A DNA stretch of 55,725 nt from an uncultured Lachnospiraceae bacterium (GCA_902779575.1 CACZBW010000024.1:1-55725); one strand, 5' to 3'; positions 42,956-53,306 are shown, counted from the first letter of the stretch. Numbers and translations: made by a program. Notes: generated from the sequence alone by a model not told the origin.

Positions 42956-44068
42956 ATGAAAACAAGATGGTGGATTGCTCTGGCAGCAGGTCTGCTGGCC
43001 GGAACTGCAGCCGCGGGAAGCGGCTGCGTCGCATATGCGTCCGATGAGATCCGCATTATAGGAGAATCCGAGGAAGAGACCGCTCCTTCGGACCAGGCGG
43101 AAGACGCCGCGGCGGAGGAAAGAGTGCAGGGCGGAACTTCCGCAGAAAACAGTACGGAGAGCATAACGGAGACCGTTTCTGAAGAGACGGAAGCCGCCGC
43201 TGCGGAAGATACCGCAGACGCCGCCGGTTCCGGGGAGGAGAAAAAGGATCCGGAGGATGGGACGGAGGCCGGTTCTGAGGCGGAAGGAAGCGAAGGGACG
43301 CGGGAGACGGTCCGCGAAGAAGCGGAGAAAGCCGCCCGCTCTCTTTACAGCAGTCTGCAGAAAAGCGCGGACCTGAATGACAATCAGGCATTTTCCGCCC
43401 TCTTTGCGGAGGAGATGGACCCGGCGGTGCTTCAGAGCCAGCTGCAGGCGATCAAGTCTGCACTGAATCTGACGTCGTCCTTTGACCGGCATTCTGATTT
43501 CTGCTTTTTTGTCCCTTCGGAGGAGGATCCGTCAAAGGCCTGCGCTGTCAGCCTTACCGACTATACAGTTGCCGATGAGGGGGGCGTAAACTGGTATTCC
43601 ACCCTGCTGTGCGTGGAACAGGTGTCGGGCGAATGGAAGGTCAGTTCCGCGGGCGCGCAGGAGTGTCTGGATGCCGTATATCCGGTCGAGTTTACGGAAG
43701 CCCGGGCGGCGGGATATAACGCGGTCGATCTGTACCCTTATTTTGCCATGCGGTTTGAAGACGACGCTGTGTTCGAAGGCGCCTTCTACAGCCTGCCCTG
43801 TATGTTCTGGCAGAACAGCGACGGGAGCGTCACCTTTGGTCTGTGGCTGAGCAACGGCCAGGGAGGGACCAAGTGGTGTGACAGCATAGACCTGAATCTG
43901 TCGGATTCGCAGGTCGGAACCATAGCGGATGTCAATATTCCGGTCCAGACCGCTGTGTCGGGACAGACTTCCTCATTCCTGCAGTATTCGATTCCTGCTG
44001 AAAAAGTGAGGACCGGGAATCTGGAATGGACGTCTCTCACAGTGCGGTCCAACCTGATTTATGAGTGA
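42956..44068 (+). CDS. Exported protein with acidic linker, unknown function
   Basis: The 370-residue protein has an N-terminal signal sequence (MKTRWWIALAAGLLAGTAAAG) with likely cleavage near AYA|SD. A cysteine near residue 24 does not form a good lipobox. An acidic Glu/Ala/Ser linker spans about 35-125, then a soluble domain of about 240 residues follows (SLYSSLQKSADLNDN; FFVPSEEDPSKACAVSL; YPYFAMRFEDDAVFEGAF; WLSNGQGGTKWCDSIDL). The domain is not recognised. GGAGAG precedes ATG 42956. The next gene encodes another protein with an acidic linker, so both may act at the envelope. Confidence 0.75.
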   Translation: MKTRWWIALAAGLLAGTAAAGSGCVAYASDEIRIIGESEEETAPSDQAEDAAAEERVQGGTSAENSTESITETVSEETEAAAAEDTADAAGSGEEKKDPEDGTEAGSEAEGSEGTRETVREEAEKAARSLYSSLQKSADLNDNQAFSALFAEEMDPAVLQSQLQAIKSALNLTSSFDRHSDFCFFVPSEEDPSKACAVSLTDYTVADEGGVNWYSTLLCVEQVSGEWKVSSAGAQECLDAVYPVEFTEARAAGYNAVDLYPYFAMRFEDDAVFEGAFYSLPCMFWQNSDGSVTFGLWLSNGQGGTKWCDSIDLNLSDSQVGTIADVNIPVQTAVSGQTSSFLQYSIPAEKVRTGNLEWTSLTVRSNLIYE

Positions 44069-44138
44069 ATAAAAGGGGGTTTCCTGCGGAGGATAAAGCT
44101 GAATCCGTCTCCGCCGGAATTATGCAGGGGAGCAGCCT

Positions 44139-45647
44139 ATGGAAGTTTGCAGAAAATGCGGCGCGCCGCTCAAGAATAATGACAAGTTCTGCAGCAGATG
44201 CGGAGCCAGGGTCCGCCGTCCCAGCAGCCGTTATACAGAGCGGCAGAAACGGAAGGAGCAGAAGAAGGTTACCTTCCGGACCAGCCCTGAGAAAGACACC
44301 GGGTACCGCGAGCATTTTGAAGAGGGGGAGAACAGAAAGAGCGCTCTGACCGTAACGGCTCTGCTGCTTCTGCTGATGGCAGCGTGTATGGCGGCGTTCG
44401 CCTTCTTCTTCTTTTTTACCGGAAGCAGAAAGACGGGAGATGATATCCGGATTCTCTCCGGTGCGGATCATACGGCGGAAGGAACGGGCAGCGAGCTTCT
44501 GCAGGCGGATGCGGATCCGGTCAGTGTTTCACCGGATGCGGACGGTTCGGCGGACGCGGCAGCGGACATAAAGGAATCCGGAAGTCCGTCGGATGCGGGA
44601 CAGGAAGCGGCGGGCGCGCCGTCTGAAGAAGGCGTGGACGACGGCGGGGACACCGGCGCGGAAAAGGAGTCCGGCGCTCCTGCGGATGCGGAATCCGAAA
44701 GCGCTCCTGCGGAGGAGCAGAAAGAAACGGACGGATCCGGTGAAGCCGCAGTTTCGGCTGCCGCCCCGGAGACGGAAGAGAATGAAACGGAGATGGAAAC
44801 AGAGACAGAGCCGCAGACAGAGGCGCCTTCGCCGTCCGCGTCGGATGTGATCGATCCGGCCCGCCTGGAGAGCGAGATCGCTTCCGGCTCCACGGCATCT
44901 CAGTATGAGATCTATGTCTATGACCTGAAACATGATTCTGAGGCGGTGCTCGGCGACTGCAGCCAGCCGATGTATGCTTCCGCCCTGATCACGGTTCCCA
45001 TTCTGTATACAGCTGCCAGCCTGATCGACGAGGGCAGGCTGTCCATGGATACGCAGGTAACCTATGTGACCAGCATAGGGGGAAGAGGAGAATATACGAT
45101 GGAGGCCAGAAACGGCCTGGATTTCCCGCTTTCCTTCTTCCTGCAGACCATGACCCACTATTCGGACAACAACTGCATTAATACACTGATTGATTATCTG
45201 ACGCTGGATACCATCAATTCCGTCTGCAGGGAGGCCGGCTATGCGTCCGTGAATCTGGAGCGCAAGCTGGTAAACGGCGATACCCAGGGACTTGACAATT
45301 ATGTCTCCGCGAGGGATATCAGCCTCATGGTGCGGGATCTGTACAAAGGAAAGTTCAAATCCGTGAACGCGGACTGGATGGAGGAATATTTCCGCATAGA
45401 CGCGGGAGATTCCCTGCCGACCCTGTTCGGACTTGCGCCGGGCCTGAAAGGAGCTGTTGTCCTGAACCAGAACGGACACGGCGATACCAGGTATAACGAG
45501 ACGGCCCTGATCCGGTCGGGGAACTCCGTATATGTGCTCACGGTAATGCTTTACGGAACTGCGGGATTCAGTTATAATCCGGCTGTTACCAACATAGCGG
45601 ACTATGTGAACGCAGTGATGACAGAGGAAGCGGTGCAGGCAGCCTGA
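44139..45647 (+). CDS. Zinc-ribbon membrane protein with a class A beta-lactamase-like domain lacking the catalytic lysine
   Basis: The 502-residue protein begins with a zinc ribbon (C4, C7, C18, C21), a transmembrane helix at about 67-93, and an Asp/Glu/Ala/Ser-rich linker to about 235. An extracellular domain resembling class A beta-lactamases/serine D-Ala-D-Ala peptidases follows. The nucleophile motif SxxK reads SALI (S281, I284), so the general-base lysine is lost, whereas SDN (S342-N344) is kept. The third motif is not clear (LKGAVVLNQNGHG). It is therefore probably a binding or sensing protein rather than an enzyme. GGGGAG precedes ATG 44139. Confidence 0.82.
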   Translation: MEVCRKCGAPLKNNDKFCSRCGARVRRPSSRYTERQKRKEQKKVTFRTSPEKDTGYREHFEEGENRKSALTVTALLLLLMAACMAAFAFFFFFTGSRKTGDDIRILSGADHTAEGTGSELLQADADPVSVSPDADGSADAAADIKESGSPSDAGQEAAGAPSEEGVDDGGDTGAEKESGAPADAESESAPAEEQKETDGSGEAAVSAAAPETEENETEMETETEPQTEAPSPSASDVIDPARLESEIASGSTASQYEIYVYDLKHDSEAVLGDCSQPMYASALITVPILYTAASLIDEGRLSMDTQVTYVTSIGGRGEYTMEARNGLDFPLSFFLQTMTHYSDNNCINTLIDYLTLDTINSVCREAGYASVNLERKLVNGDTQGLDNYVSARDISLMVRDLYKGKFKSVNADWMEEYFRIDAGDSLPTLFGLAPGLKGAVVLNQNGHGDTRYNETALIRSGNSVYVLTVMLYGTAGFSYNPAVTNIADYVNAVMTEEAVQAA

Positions 45648-45781
45648 TACTGTCCCGCGGACGCAGGACGCGGGCGGATGACAGCACTGGAGGCGGAACC
45701 GGCAGAGAGGACAGCAGGTTCATGCCGGAAACAAAAAGTTCGCGGCAGGAAGACCGGACAGGCAGAGAGGAAAAACAGAAT

Positions 45782-48700
45782 ATGAGCAATGTCAGACGAG
45801 TATATGTGGAGAAGAAGGAAGCCTTTGCGGGAGCCGCCAGGGATCTGGGGCATGAAATCCGCAGCTATCTGGGGATCCCTTCCCTGGAGAAGATCCGGAT
45901 CCTGATCCGATATGATGTGGAGAACATCTCGGATGAGGTATTCGAAAAGGCGAAAAAGTGCGTTTTCTCCGAACCGCCTGTAGATACCCTGTATGACGAA
46001 GTGTTTCCCGCCGGCCCGGAAGACAGGATCTTCGCGGTGGAGTATCTGCCGGGACAGTTTGACCAGCGCGCGGATTCCGCGGTGCAGTGCGTCCGCTTCC
46101 TGAAAGAAGATGAGGAAGTTCTGATCCGGACCGCGACCGTCTACGTCTGTGAGGGAACCCTTACAGACGAAGAATTCAGCCAGATCCGGAACTATTGCTA
46201 TAATCCGGTGGACTCCCGGCTCTGCGGGATGGAAAAGGCGGATACCCTCCGCCAGGTATTTGATGAACCGGAAGATATAAAGACCTTTGAAGGCTTCGCG
46301 GACATGGAGAAGGAAGCGCTTGAGTCGCTTTACGGATCTCTGAATCTCGCGATGACCTTCCGTGATTTTCAGTTTATTCAGGATTACTACAGGGAGCAGG
46401 CGCACAGGGATCCTTCCGTGACGGAGATCCGGGTTCTGGATACCTACTGGTCGGACCACTGCCGCCACACTACCTTTTCTACGGAACTGAAAAAGGTGGA
46501 TTTTGACGAAGGCTATTACCGCAGGCCGATCGAAGAGACTTTCCTGCGGTACCTTGCTGACTTCAGGGAGATCTATCAGGGACGCGGGGACAAATATGTC
46601 TGCCTGATGGACCTGGCCACCATGGGAGCCAGAAAACTGAAGAGAGAAGGCAAACTGAACGATCAGGAGGAGACGGATGAGATTAACGCCTGCTCCATCG
46701 TGGTGCCGGTTGAAATCGACGGAAAAACAGAAGAGTGGCTGATCAATTTCAAGAACGAGACCCATAATCATCCGACGGAGATCGAACCCTTCGGCGGCGC
46801 CGCCACATGCCTCGGAGGGGCGATCCGCGATCCGCTCTCCGGGAGAACTTACGTCTACCAGGCGATGCGCGTGACTGGCGCGGCGGATCCGACGGCGTCC
46901 GTAAAGGATACGATGAAGGGCAAGCTTCCGCAGAAAAAGCTGGTGCGCGAGGCGGCGCACGGCTACAGTTCCTATGGCAATCAGATCGGTCTTGCGACAG
47001 GCTATGTGAAAGAGATCTACCATCCGGACTATGTCGCGAAACGGATGGAAATCGGGGCGGTTATGGGCGCTGCTCCCAGAAGCGACGTGCTCAGGGCTTC
47101 GTCCAGACCCGGCGACGTGATCATTCTGCTGGGCGGAAGGACCGGCCGCGACGGGATCGGCGGAGCCACCGGCTCCTCCAAGGCGCATACGGAAGCGTCC
47201 ATCGAAGTGTGCGGAGCGGAAGTCCAGAAAGGAAATGCTCCCACAGAGCGCAAGCTGCAGAGAATGTTCCGCCGTCCGGAGGTTTCACGGCTGATCCGCA
47301 AGTGCAATGATTTCGGGGCAGGCGGCGTGTCTGTCGCGATCGGTGAGCTGGCGGCCGGCCTTCTGATCAACCTGGACAAGGTGCCCAGGAAGTATGCGGG
47401 TCTGGACGGGACGGAGATCGCGATCTCAGAGTCCCAGGAGCGCATGGCGGTCGTCATTGATCCGAAGGACGAGCCGGAGTTCATGCAGTATGCCGCGGAG
47501 GAAAACCTTGAGGCTACACGGGTTGCGGTCGTGACCGAAAGCCCGAGGCTTGTCATGCAGTGGCGGGGCCGGACCATCGTCGACCTTGAGCGCGCATTTC
47601 TGGATACAAACGGGGCGCATCAGGAGACTTCCGTTCAGATTGAGATGCCCTCCAGGGAGAACCGTTATTTTGAAAAGACCTGGACAGATGAAAAGGATGT
47701 CGGGGAAAAGTGGCTTAATACCCTGGCCGGGCTGAACTGCTGCTCTCAGAAGGGACTGGTTGAGATGTTTGATTCCTCCATCGGGGCAGGCAGCGTGCTG
47801 ATGCCTTACGGCGGAAAATACCAGCTTACAGAGACGCAGACCATGGTCGCGAAGCTCCCGGTTCTGAAAGGAAAATGCGATACCGTCACCATGATGGCGT
47901 ACGGATTTGATCCGGTCCTGTCCAGCTGGAGCCCCTACCACGGAGCCGTCTACGCGGTTCTGGAATCCGTTGCCAGGATTGTGGCCGCGGGCGGAGATTA
48001 CCGGAAGATCCGATTTACTTTCCAGGAATATTTCCGCAGGATGAATGAGGATCCGCGCAGATGGAGCCAGCCGGCAGCCGCCCTGCTCGGGGCGTACGCG
48101 GCGCAGATGGGCTTCGGCCTGCCGTCCATAGGCGGAAAAGACTCCATGTCCGGATCCTTTGACGAAATCGACGTCCCGCCGACGCTTGTTTCCTTTGCGG
48201 TGGATGTAAATGACAGGCAGAATATCCTGTCTCCGGAACTGAAGAAAGCCGGCAGCAAGCTGGTGGTCATACAGATCGACAGAGATGAATACGACCTCCC
48301 CGATTTCGAACAGGCCAAAATGCAGTATGAGAAGTTCTTCGGGGATGTAAAAGCAGGAAGGATTCTGTCCGCCTATGCATTGGACGCGAACGGACTGGCG
48401 GCGGCTGTCTCGAAGATGGCCTTCGGCAACCGGCTCGGCTTCCGCATCGAGCACAATGTGGCTCCGGAAGATCTGTTTATTCCGGACTTCGGCGCCATCG
48501 TCGCCGAGATTCCGGACGGGAAGGTTTCCGAACTGCAGACAAGATATACCCTTGTGGGCGTCGTGGAGGATACGGGAGTCTTCTCCTATCGGAATGTAAC
48601 GATACCGGTTGACGACGCGATCCGGACATGGAAGGGAACCCTTGAAAAGGTATTCCGTTCCGTGCCGGCCGGTGAAGTTCCCGGGAGCGCTGCCGCGCCG

Positions 48701-49573
48701 GAGGGAATGACGCCTTATGAAACAGAGAAAGATCCTGCTGCGGGGCAGGTCTGCGTATGCGCGCACAAAATTGCGAGACCGCGCGTATTTATTCCCGTAT
48801 TTCCGGGCACAAACTGTGAGTATGATTCGGCGGCGGCTTTCCGCCGGGCAGGCGCGGATGTGGATATAAAGATTTTCCGCAACCGCAATTCCGCGGATAT
48901 CCGGGAGTCGGTCGACCTGTTCGCCGACGCCATCGATCAGGCGCAGATTCTGATGTTCCCGGGCGGCTTTTCGGCAGGCGACGAGCCGGACGGCTCCGCG
49001 AAGTTCTTCGCGACGGCTTTCCGGAACGAGAAGATCCGTGAGGCGGTCATGCGCCTCCTGAAGGAGCGGGACGGACTGGCGCTGGGAATCTGCAACGGTT
49101 TCCAGGCGCTGATCAAGCTGGGCCTGGTTCCCGGCGGCGAGATTACCGGACAGGAAGATGATTCGCCTACCCTGACCTTCAATACGATTCACAGACATAT
49201 ATCGAAGATGGTCTATACGAAAGTAATGACCGACAAGAGCCCCTGGCTCAGACTGGCTCAGACAGGCGGCGTCTATACAAACCCGGCTTCACACGGGGAA
49301 GGCCGTTTTGTTGCTTCCGCGGAATGGATCAGAAAACTTCAGGCAAATGGCCAGATCGCGACGATGTACTGTACGCCTGACGGGGAGATCAGCGCGGATC
49401 CGGAGTGGAACGTAAACGGTTCCTACGCCTGCATAGAGGGAATCACCAGTCCGGACGGAAGAATTCTGGGCAAGATGGCTCATGCGGAACGCAGGGGAGA
49501 TTCCGTCGCGATTAATATCAGCGGCGAGCAGGATATGAAGATCTTTGAGAGCGGTGTCAGTTATTTCAGGTAA
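45782..49573 (+). CDS. purL: Phosphoribosylformylglycinamidine synthase, single-chain
   Basis: The 1263-residue FGAM synthase catalyses step four of purine synthesis, converting FGAR with glutamine and ATP to FGAM. An N-terminal PurS-like region precedes the linker (YWSDHCRHTTFSTEL), two AIRS-type ATP-grasp-like halves (NETHNHPTEIEPFGGAATC; GGKDSMSGSF) and a C-terminal glutaminase. The latter has nucleophile C1104 (GICNGFQ) and H1171/E1173 (SHGEGRF). The single-chain form replaces separate PurS, PurL and PurQ. The start at ATG 45782 matches the family; an upstream ATG at 45722 gives 20 extra residues and has a similar ribosome site, so it cannot be excluded. No other purine genes lie nearby. 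Confidence 0.95.
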   Translation: MSNVRRVYVEKKEAFAGAARDLGHEIRSYLGIPSLEKIRILIRYDVENISDEVFEKAKKCVFSEPPVDTLYDEVFPAGPEDRIFAVEYLPGQFDQRADSAVQCVRFLKEDEEVLIRTATVYVCEGTLTDEEFSQIRNYCYNPVDSRLCGMEKADTLRQVFDEPEDIKTFEGFADMEKEALESLYGSLNLAMTFRDFQFIQDYYREQAHRDPSVTEIRVLDTYWSDHCRHTTFSTELKKVDFDEGYYRRPIEETFLRYLADFREIYQGRGDKYVCLMDLATMGARKLKREGKLNDQEETDEINACSIVVPVEIDGKTEEWLINFKNETHNHPTEIEPFGGAATCLGGAIRDPLSGRTYVYQAMRVTGAADPTASVKDTMKGKLPQKKLVREAAHGYSSYGNQIGLATGYVKEIYHPDYVAKRMEIGAVMGAAPRSDVLRASSRPGDVIILLGGRTGRDGIGGATGSSKAHTEASIEVCGAEVQKGNAPTERKLQRMFRRPEVSRLIRKCNDFGAGGVSVAIGELAAGLLINLDKVPRKYAGLDGTEIAISESQERMAVVIDPKDEPEFMQYAAEENLEATRVAVVTESPRLVMQWRGRTIVDLERAFLDTNGAHQETSVQIEMPSRENRYFEKTWTDEKDVGEKWLNTLAGLNCCSQKGLVEMFDSSIGAGSVLMPYGGKYQLTETQTMVAKLPVLKGKCDTVTMMAYGFDPVLSSWSPYHGAVYAVLESVARIVAAGGDYRKIRFTFQEYFRRMNEDPRRWSQPAAALLGAYAAQMGFGLPSIGGKDSMSGSFDEIDVPPTLVSFAVDVNDRQNILSPELKKAGSKLVVIQIDRDEYDLPDFEQAKMQYEKFFGDVKAGRILSAYALDANGLAAAVSKMAFGNRLGFRIEHNVAPEDLFIPDFGAIVAEIPDGKVSELQTRYTLVGVVEDTGVFSYRNVTIPVDDAIRTWKGTLEKVFRSVPAGEVPGSAAAPEGMTPYETEKDPAAGQVCVCAHKIARPRVFIPVFPGTNCEYDSAAAFRRAGADVDIKIFRNRNSADIRESVDLFADAIDQAQILMFPGGFSAGDEPDGSAKFFATAFRNEKIREAVMRLLKERDGLALGICNGFQALIKLGLVPGGEITGQEDDSPTLTFNTIHRHISKMVYTKVMTDKSPWLRLAQTGGVYTNPASHGEGRFVASAEWIRKLQANGQIATMYCTPDGEISADPEWNVNGSYACIEGITSPDGRILGKMAHAERRGDSVAINISGEQDMKIFESGVSYFR

Positions 49574-49681
49574 GGAAGACGGCATGTCGGCAGATACGGC
49601 AGACGTGCAGCAAACAGATGTCCGCGGCATACAGGGGCAGGAAGCTCTTTGGGTGCGGGTGGCGGCGAATGAGTAAAGATC

Positions 49682-52600
49682 ATGGATAATGAAGAAATCA
49701 GAGAATTGCTGAAGGAACTCAAAGAGTCGTCCGATGAAAGCAGCGCAGTCAGAAGCAGGGTTGTGAAGATCCATTTTGACACGCCGCAGGAAGCGGAGCG
49801 CCGGGAGAGGGCAAGGCGGAAAGCTGCTGAAGCAGCCAGACAGAAAGCGCTTGAGGAAGAGGAAGAGCGCCGGGCAGAGGAAGAAGCCCGCAGAGAAGCC
49901 GCTGAGAAAGAGGCAGAGGCTGTGGTAGCCGAGGCGAAAGCCGAGGCGGCCGCGGAGTTTTCGGCTGACCTCGGGAAAGATCTTCTCTCTCAGGAAACTG
50001 GCGAGGACGATGAGCTAAGCGACGCTGCGGATCTGCATTTCAACTGGGAATATAAGTACAGACGCCTTTCAGAGGAGTCCCCCGCTCCGGCGGGTGGGGA
50101 AGTCCTGTCCGGAACAGATGAGAAAGAGCGCCCTTCCGGAAAGGGAAAGAGCACAGCCGGAGAAGCGGATGAAGAGGAGCCGGACGATCAGGAAGACTGG
50201 AAGAGACGGATGGAGGAAAGTCCGGACGGCAGCCGGAAAAAGGCCTCTTTTAAGGGGCTGTCCGGGAGACTGCCCGGTCTGAAGTCCATAAAGGGCAGGA
50301 TTCAGAGCCGGAGGGCGAAGGACGCCGAAGAAGAGGAAGAGCCGGAAGCGGAAGCGGATCGTCCGGAGGAGATATCTGAAGATTTTGAGACAGATCCGGT
50401 ATCTTCCGGGAAACGCCGCGGAAGGAAAGCGGCGGAATCCAAAACACCGGAATCCAGATTATCGGAATCCAGAGCTTCGGAATCTAAAACATCCGAAGCC
50501 CGAAAAAAGAGAATTGCTGCTCCCGATCAGGATGATTTTGAGTCGGATGCAGATTATTTCCGTGACGACGAACCTGAAGAGAAGAGAGAGAAGAAAGCTT
50601 CCGCCGGCAGGGTCTCTGCGCTCTTTGCCGGGGCGGCCGGAGTTTTAGCCTCCCTGAAGGGAACTGTTTCCGGGAAAGGATCCGGGGACAGGAAACGGGG
50701 AAAGAAGACGGAGGAGGACGATTTCCCGGATGTGCTTCCTGTGGAAGGGGAAGAAAAAGGCCGGGCGTATGACGGGAATCCGGAGACGGATGATTATGAT
50801 ATCGATCCGGAGCTGGCTTATCTGTTTGAGGACGAGGAGGACGAGCCCTTCGGAACAGAAGATGCAGATTTTGGCCCGGCAGAGCAGGAAGCCCTTCCGG
50901 AAGAATCTGATCTTAAGGAAGAAGGACCGGATTCTGAGGCTGTCAGCCCGGAGAACTCGGATTTCTCTGCAAAAGCAGATACGGCGCCTGCCGGAAGCGG
51001 GACAGAAACTCTTCCGGAGGCGGAGGCTGACAGAGAAAGCCCGGATCCGGATCAGGCAGGCGGAGATACCGGCCTGAAAGCCGGAGAGCAGCCAGGTCAG
51101 GATGCAGGGAAAGAAACGCGCCAGAAGAGCGTCGGAGAACTTCTGGACATGGTTGCGGAGGGACGAAGACCGGATTCAGCCGGGGAGAACCGTTCGGAAG
51201 CGGAAAACCCGGACGCGAAGGACAGCGCGGAAGGGGAAAGTACAGCCGAAAAGAGCGGCGCGAAAGCGGATGACCTGGCAGCAGGAGGCCCGGGACAGGG
51301 TCCGGAGCCCGGAGACGGCGGAGATGACAATCCTCCCGCCGGAAGAAAACAGAGTATCGAAGTTGTCGACCTGGATGAAACGGTGAGCAACCGCGGGGTC
51401 GAAGTGATTGAACTGGATAAGCAGTCAACCGGCGTTCTGCCGAGCGCCGCGGAGATGAAGGCAATGGCCGCGGCTAAAAAGAAGGCCCTCGCCAGAAGGA
51501 AGATCCTGATCGGCTGCGGTATTGCGGCAGGGGCGCTGCTGCTGATCCTGGGCATCTGGTTTGCAGTGACACATTTCAAACCGGGGACGGCAGGAACAGG
51601 AAGAGGCGAGAGCGGAAGCATAGCGGCAGACGACGGCCTTACCGTGCGCATTCTTGAGCAGCCGCAGGCTTATACGACGGAGGGCGATGTCAGGCTTTCC
51701 GTGAAGACGCAGGAAGCCATTCAGTCGATCACGGTCAATGGGGAAAGCATCCCATTTGAGGGAGAAAAGAAAGCGGAGTTTTCTTATCACGCGACCGGCG
51801 GCACTCTGGATCTGATGGTCGTTTCCACAGACAGCCTGCGCAATGCGGTTGTGAAGCTTGCCTACGTGGATTCGGATCCCCCCACGGTTCTGGTGTCTTC
51901 GGATAACGGTCTTGTTACGCTGAGCGCCGAGGACGGTGAATCCGGAGTGGAAGGAATCTATTACGGGACTTATACCGGTTTCTCGACTGTTCCCGAATAT
52001 CAGCTGTATACAGAACCCTTTGCGACGGAGGAGGATGAATATGTATCCTTCTACGCGGTCGACAAGGCAGGCAACCGCTCAGCCCCGGTTACAAGCACAC
52101 TGGAACCCGCTGAATCGATTGCCTTCAATGAAACTTCCTATACCCTGTTCCCGGGATCGACGACCAAACTCAGCATTGAGGTCAAGCCGGAAGGAGCCTA
52201 CTGCAACAACCTCGCTCTGACAGTCGGAGACAGCAATATCGCAGTGATCGGGGATGACGGACTGCTGAAAGGCGTCTCGGAGGGAGAAACCCAGGTGATG
52301 GCGACCGCGGACGGAATTAAGGGAATCGCCTGCAATGTGACCGTCAGCTCTGAGAGAAAGGTCAAGCTTTCCCTGATCGGAGACTGCACGCTGGGAACGG
52401 ACGCGAATTTCAGCCCGATGAACAGTTTCAACGCCTATCAGGCCCTGCACGGAGACAGTTATTTCTTCGACAAGGTCCGCTCAATTTTCCAGGCGGATGA
52501 CGCTACATTCGCCAATTTTGAGGGAACGCTGACCACGCTCGACACCAGGGCGGACAAAGAGTATGCATTCAAGGGAGATCCCGCCTTTGCGAACATCCTT

Positions 52601-53293
52601 GTCGACGGCGGAATCGAGGTCGTCACACTGGCCAACAATCACTCCAGTGATTACGGCGAGCAGAGCCTGATCGATACGGAGGAAAACCTTGCGGCGGCAG
52701 GCGTTGACTGGTGCACAGGTGATACGATTGCCTATGAGACCCTGAATGGAATCAAGTGTGCTTTCATCGGCATCTACTCACTGCAGAACGGGACAGAGAA
52801 ACTGGACCAGGTGAAGCGGACGATCGGGACAGCTAAAAATGAAGGCGCGCAGATTATTGTCGTTGCTTTCCACTGGAGCAATGAGCTGGTCACGGAAGTG
52901 GACGAGTATCAGACGGAACTGGCCCATACGGCGATCGATGAGGGAGCAACCCTGGTTGTGGGCCATCATCCGCATGTGCTGCAGGGAATCGAACTGTATA
53001 AGGGACGCTATATTATCTACAGTCTTGCCAATTTCTGCTTCGGCGGAAATGTTACGCCGGCTGATTCCGATACGATTATCTTCCAGCAGACCTTTACGGT
53101 GAACGCGGAAGGCGTCGACCAGAATGATGAGATCGCGATCATCCCCTGCCGGGTGAGCACAGATCCCACTGTAAACAATTATCAGCCGACTCCGGTCAGC
53201 GGAGACCAGGCGTCAGCAATTATGTCTAAGATAAACGAACGGAGCGCTCCGTTCGGACAGACATGGACACAGTATATGGTTGAGGCCGCGTAA
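49682..53293 (+). CDS. CapA-family protein with long acidic cytoplasmic region
   Basis: The 1203-residue protein has a cytoplasmic N-terminus of about 600 residues: a charged coiled coil (about 35-95, Glu/Arg/Ala-rich) followed by disordered acidic sequence. A single transmembrane helix lies at about 605-625 (ILIGCGIAAGALLLILGIWF). Outside are an Ig-like region, a bacterial Ig-like domain 2 (about 815-890) and a C-terminal CapA/poly-gamma-glutamate synthesis metallophosphatase-like domain (from about 893). The latter has KLSLIGDCTLG, FANFEGTL, VTLANNHSSDYG, VVAFHWSNE and VVGHHPHVLQG. The metal ligands of this family are retained. Likely role is in envelope polymer hydrolysis or synthesis. The ATG has a weak ribosome site. 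Confidence 0.83.
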   Translation: MDNEEIRELLKELKESSDESSAVRSRVVKIHFDTPQEAERRERARRKAAEAARQKALEEEEERRAEEEARREAAEKEAEAVVAEAKAEAAAEFSADLGKDLLSQETGEDDELSDAADLHFNWEYKYRRLSEESPAPAGGEVLSGTDEKERPSGKGKSTAGEADEEEPDDQEDWKRRMEESPDGSRKKASFKGLSGRLPGLKSIKGRIQSRRAKDAEEEEEPEAEADRPEEISEDFETDPVSSGKRRGRKAAESKTPESRLSESRASESKTSEARKKRIAAPDQDDFESDADYFRDDEPEEKREKKASAGRVSALFAGAAGVLASLKGTVSGKGSGDRKRGKKTEEDDFPDVLPVEGEEKGRAYDGNPETDDYDIDPELAYLFEDEEDEPFGTEDADFGPAEQEALPEESDLKEEGPDSEAVSPENSDFSAKADTAPAGSGTETLPEAEADRESPDPDQAGGDTGLKAGEQPGQDAGKETRQKSVGELLDMVAEGRRPDSAGENRSEAENPDAKDSAEGESTAEKSGAKADDLAAGGPGQGPEPGDGGDDNPPAGRKQSIEVVDLDETVSNRGVEVIELDKQSTGVLPSAAEMKAMAAAKKKALARRKILIGCGIAAGALLLILGIWFAVTHFKPGTAGTGRGESGSIAADDGLTVRILEQPQAYTTEGDVRLSVKTQEAIQSITVNGESIPFEGEKKAEFSYHATGGTLDLMVVSTDSLRNAVVKLAYVDSDPPTVLVSSDNGLVTLSAEDGESGVEGIYYGTYTGFSTVPEYQLYTEPFATEEDEYVSFYAVDKAGNRSAPVTSTLEPAESIAFNETSYTLFPGSTTKLSIEVKPEGAYCNNLALTVGDSNIAVIGDDGLLKGVSEGETQVMATADGIKGIACNVTVSSERKVKLSLIGDCTLGTDANFSPMNSFNAYQALHGDSYFFDKVRSIFQADDATFANFEGTLTTLDTRADKEYAFKGDPAFANILVDGGIEVVTLANNHSSDYGEQSLIDTEENLAAAGVDWCTGDTIAYETLNGIKCAFIGIYSLQNGTEKLDQVKRTIGTAKNEGAQIIVVAFHWSNELVTEVDEYQTELAHTAIDEGATLVVGHHPHVLQGIELYKGRYIIYSLANFCFGGNVTPADSDTIIFQQTFTVNAEGVDQNDEIAIIPCRVSTDPTVNNYQPTPVSGDQASAIMSKINERSAPFGQTWTQYMVEAA

Positions 53294-53306
53294 AGGCCTG
53301 CACGGG

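Noticed and set aside
47426-49198. Long minus-strand open frame opposite purL
   Set aside because: purL is unambiguous; the opposite frame has no recognisable protein features.
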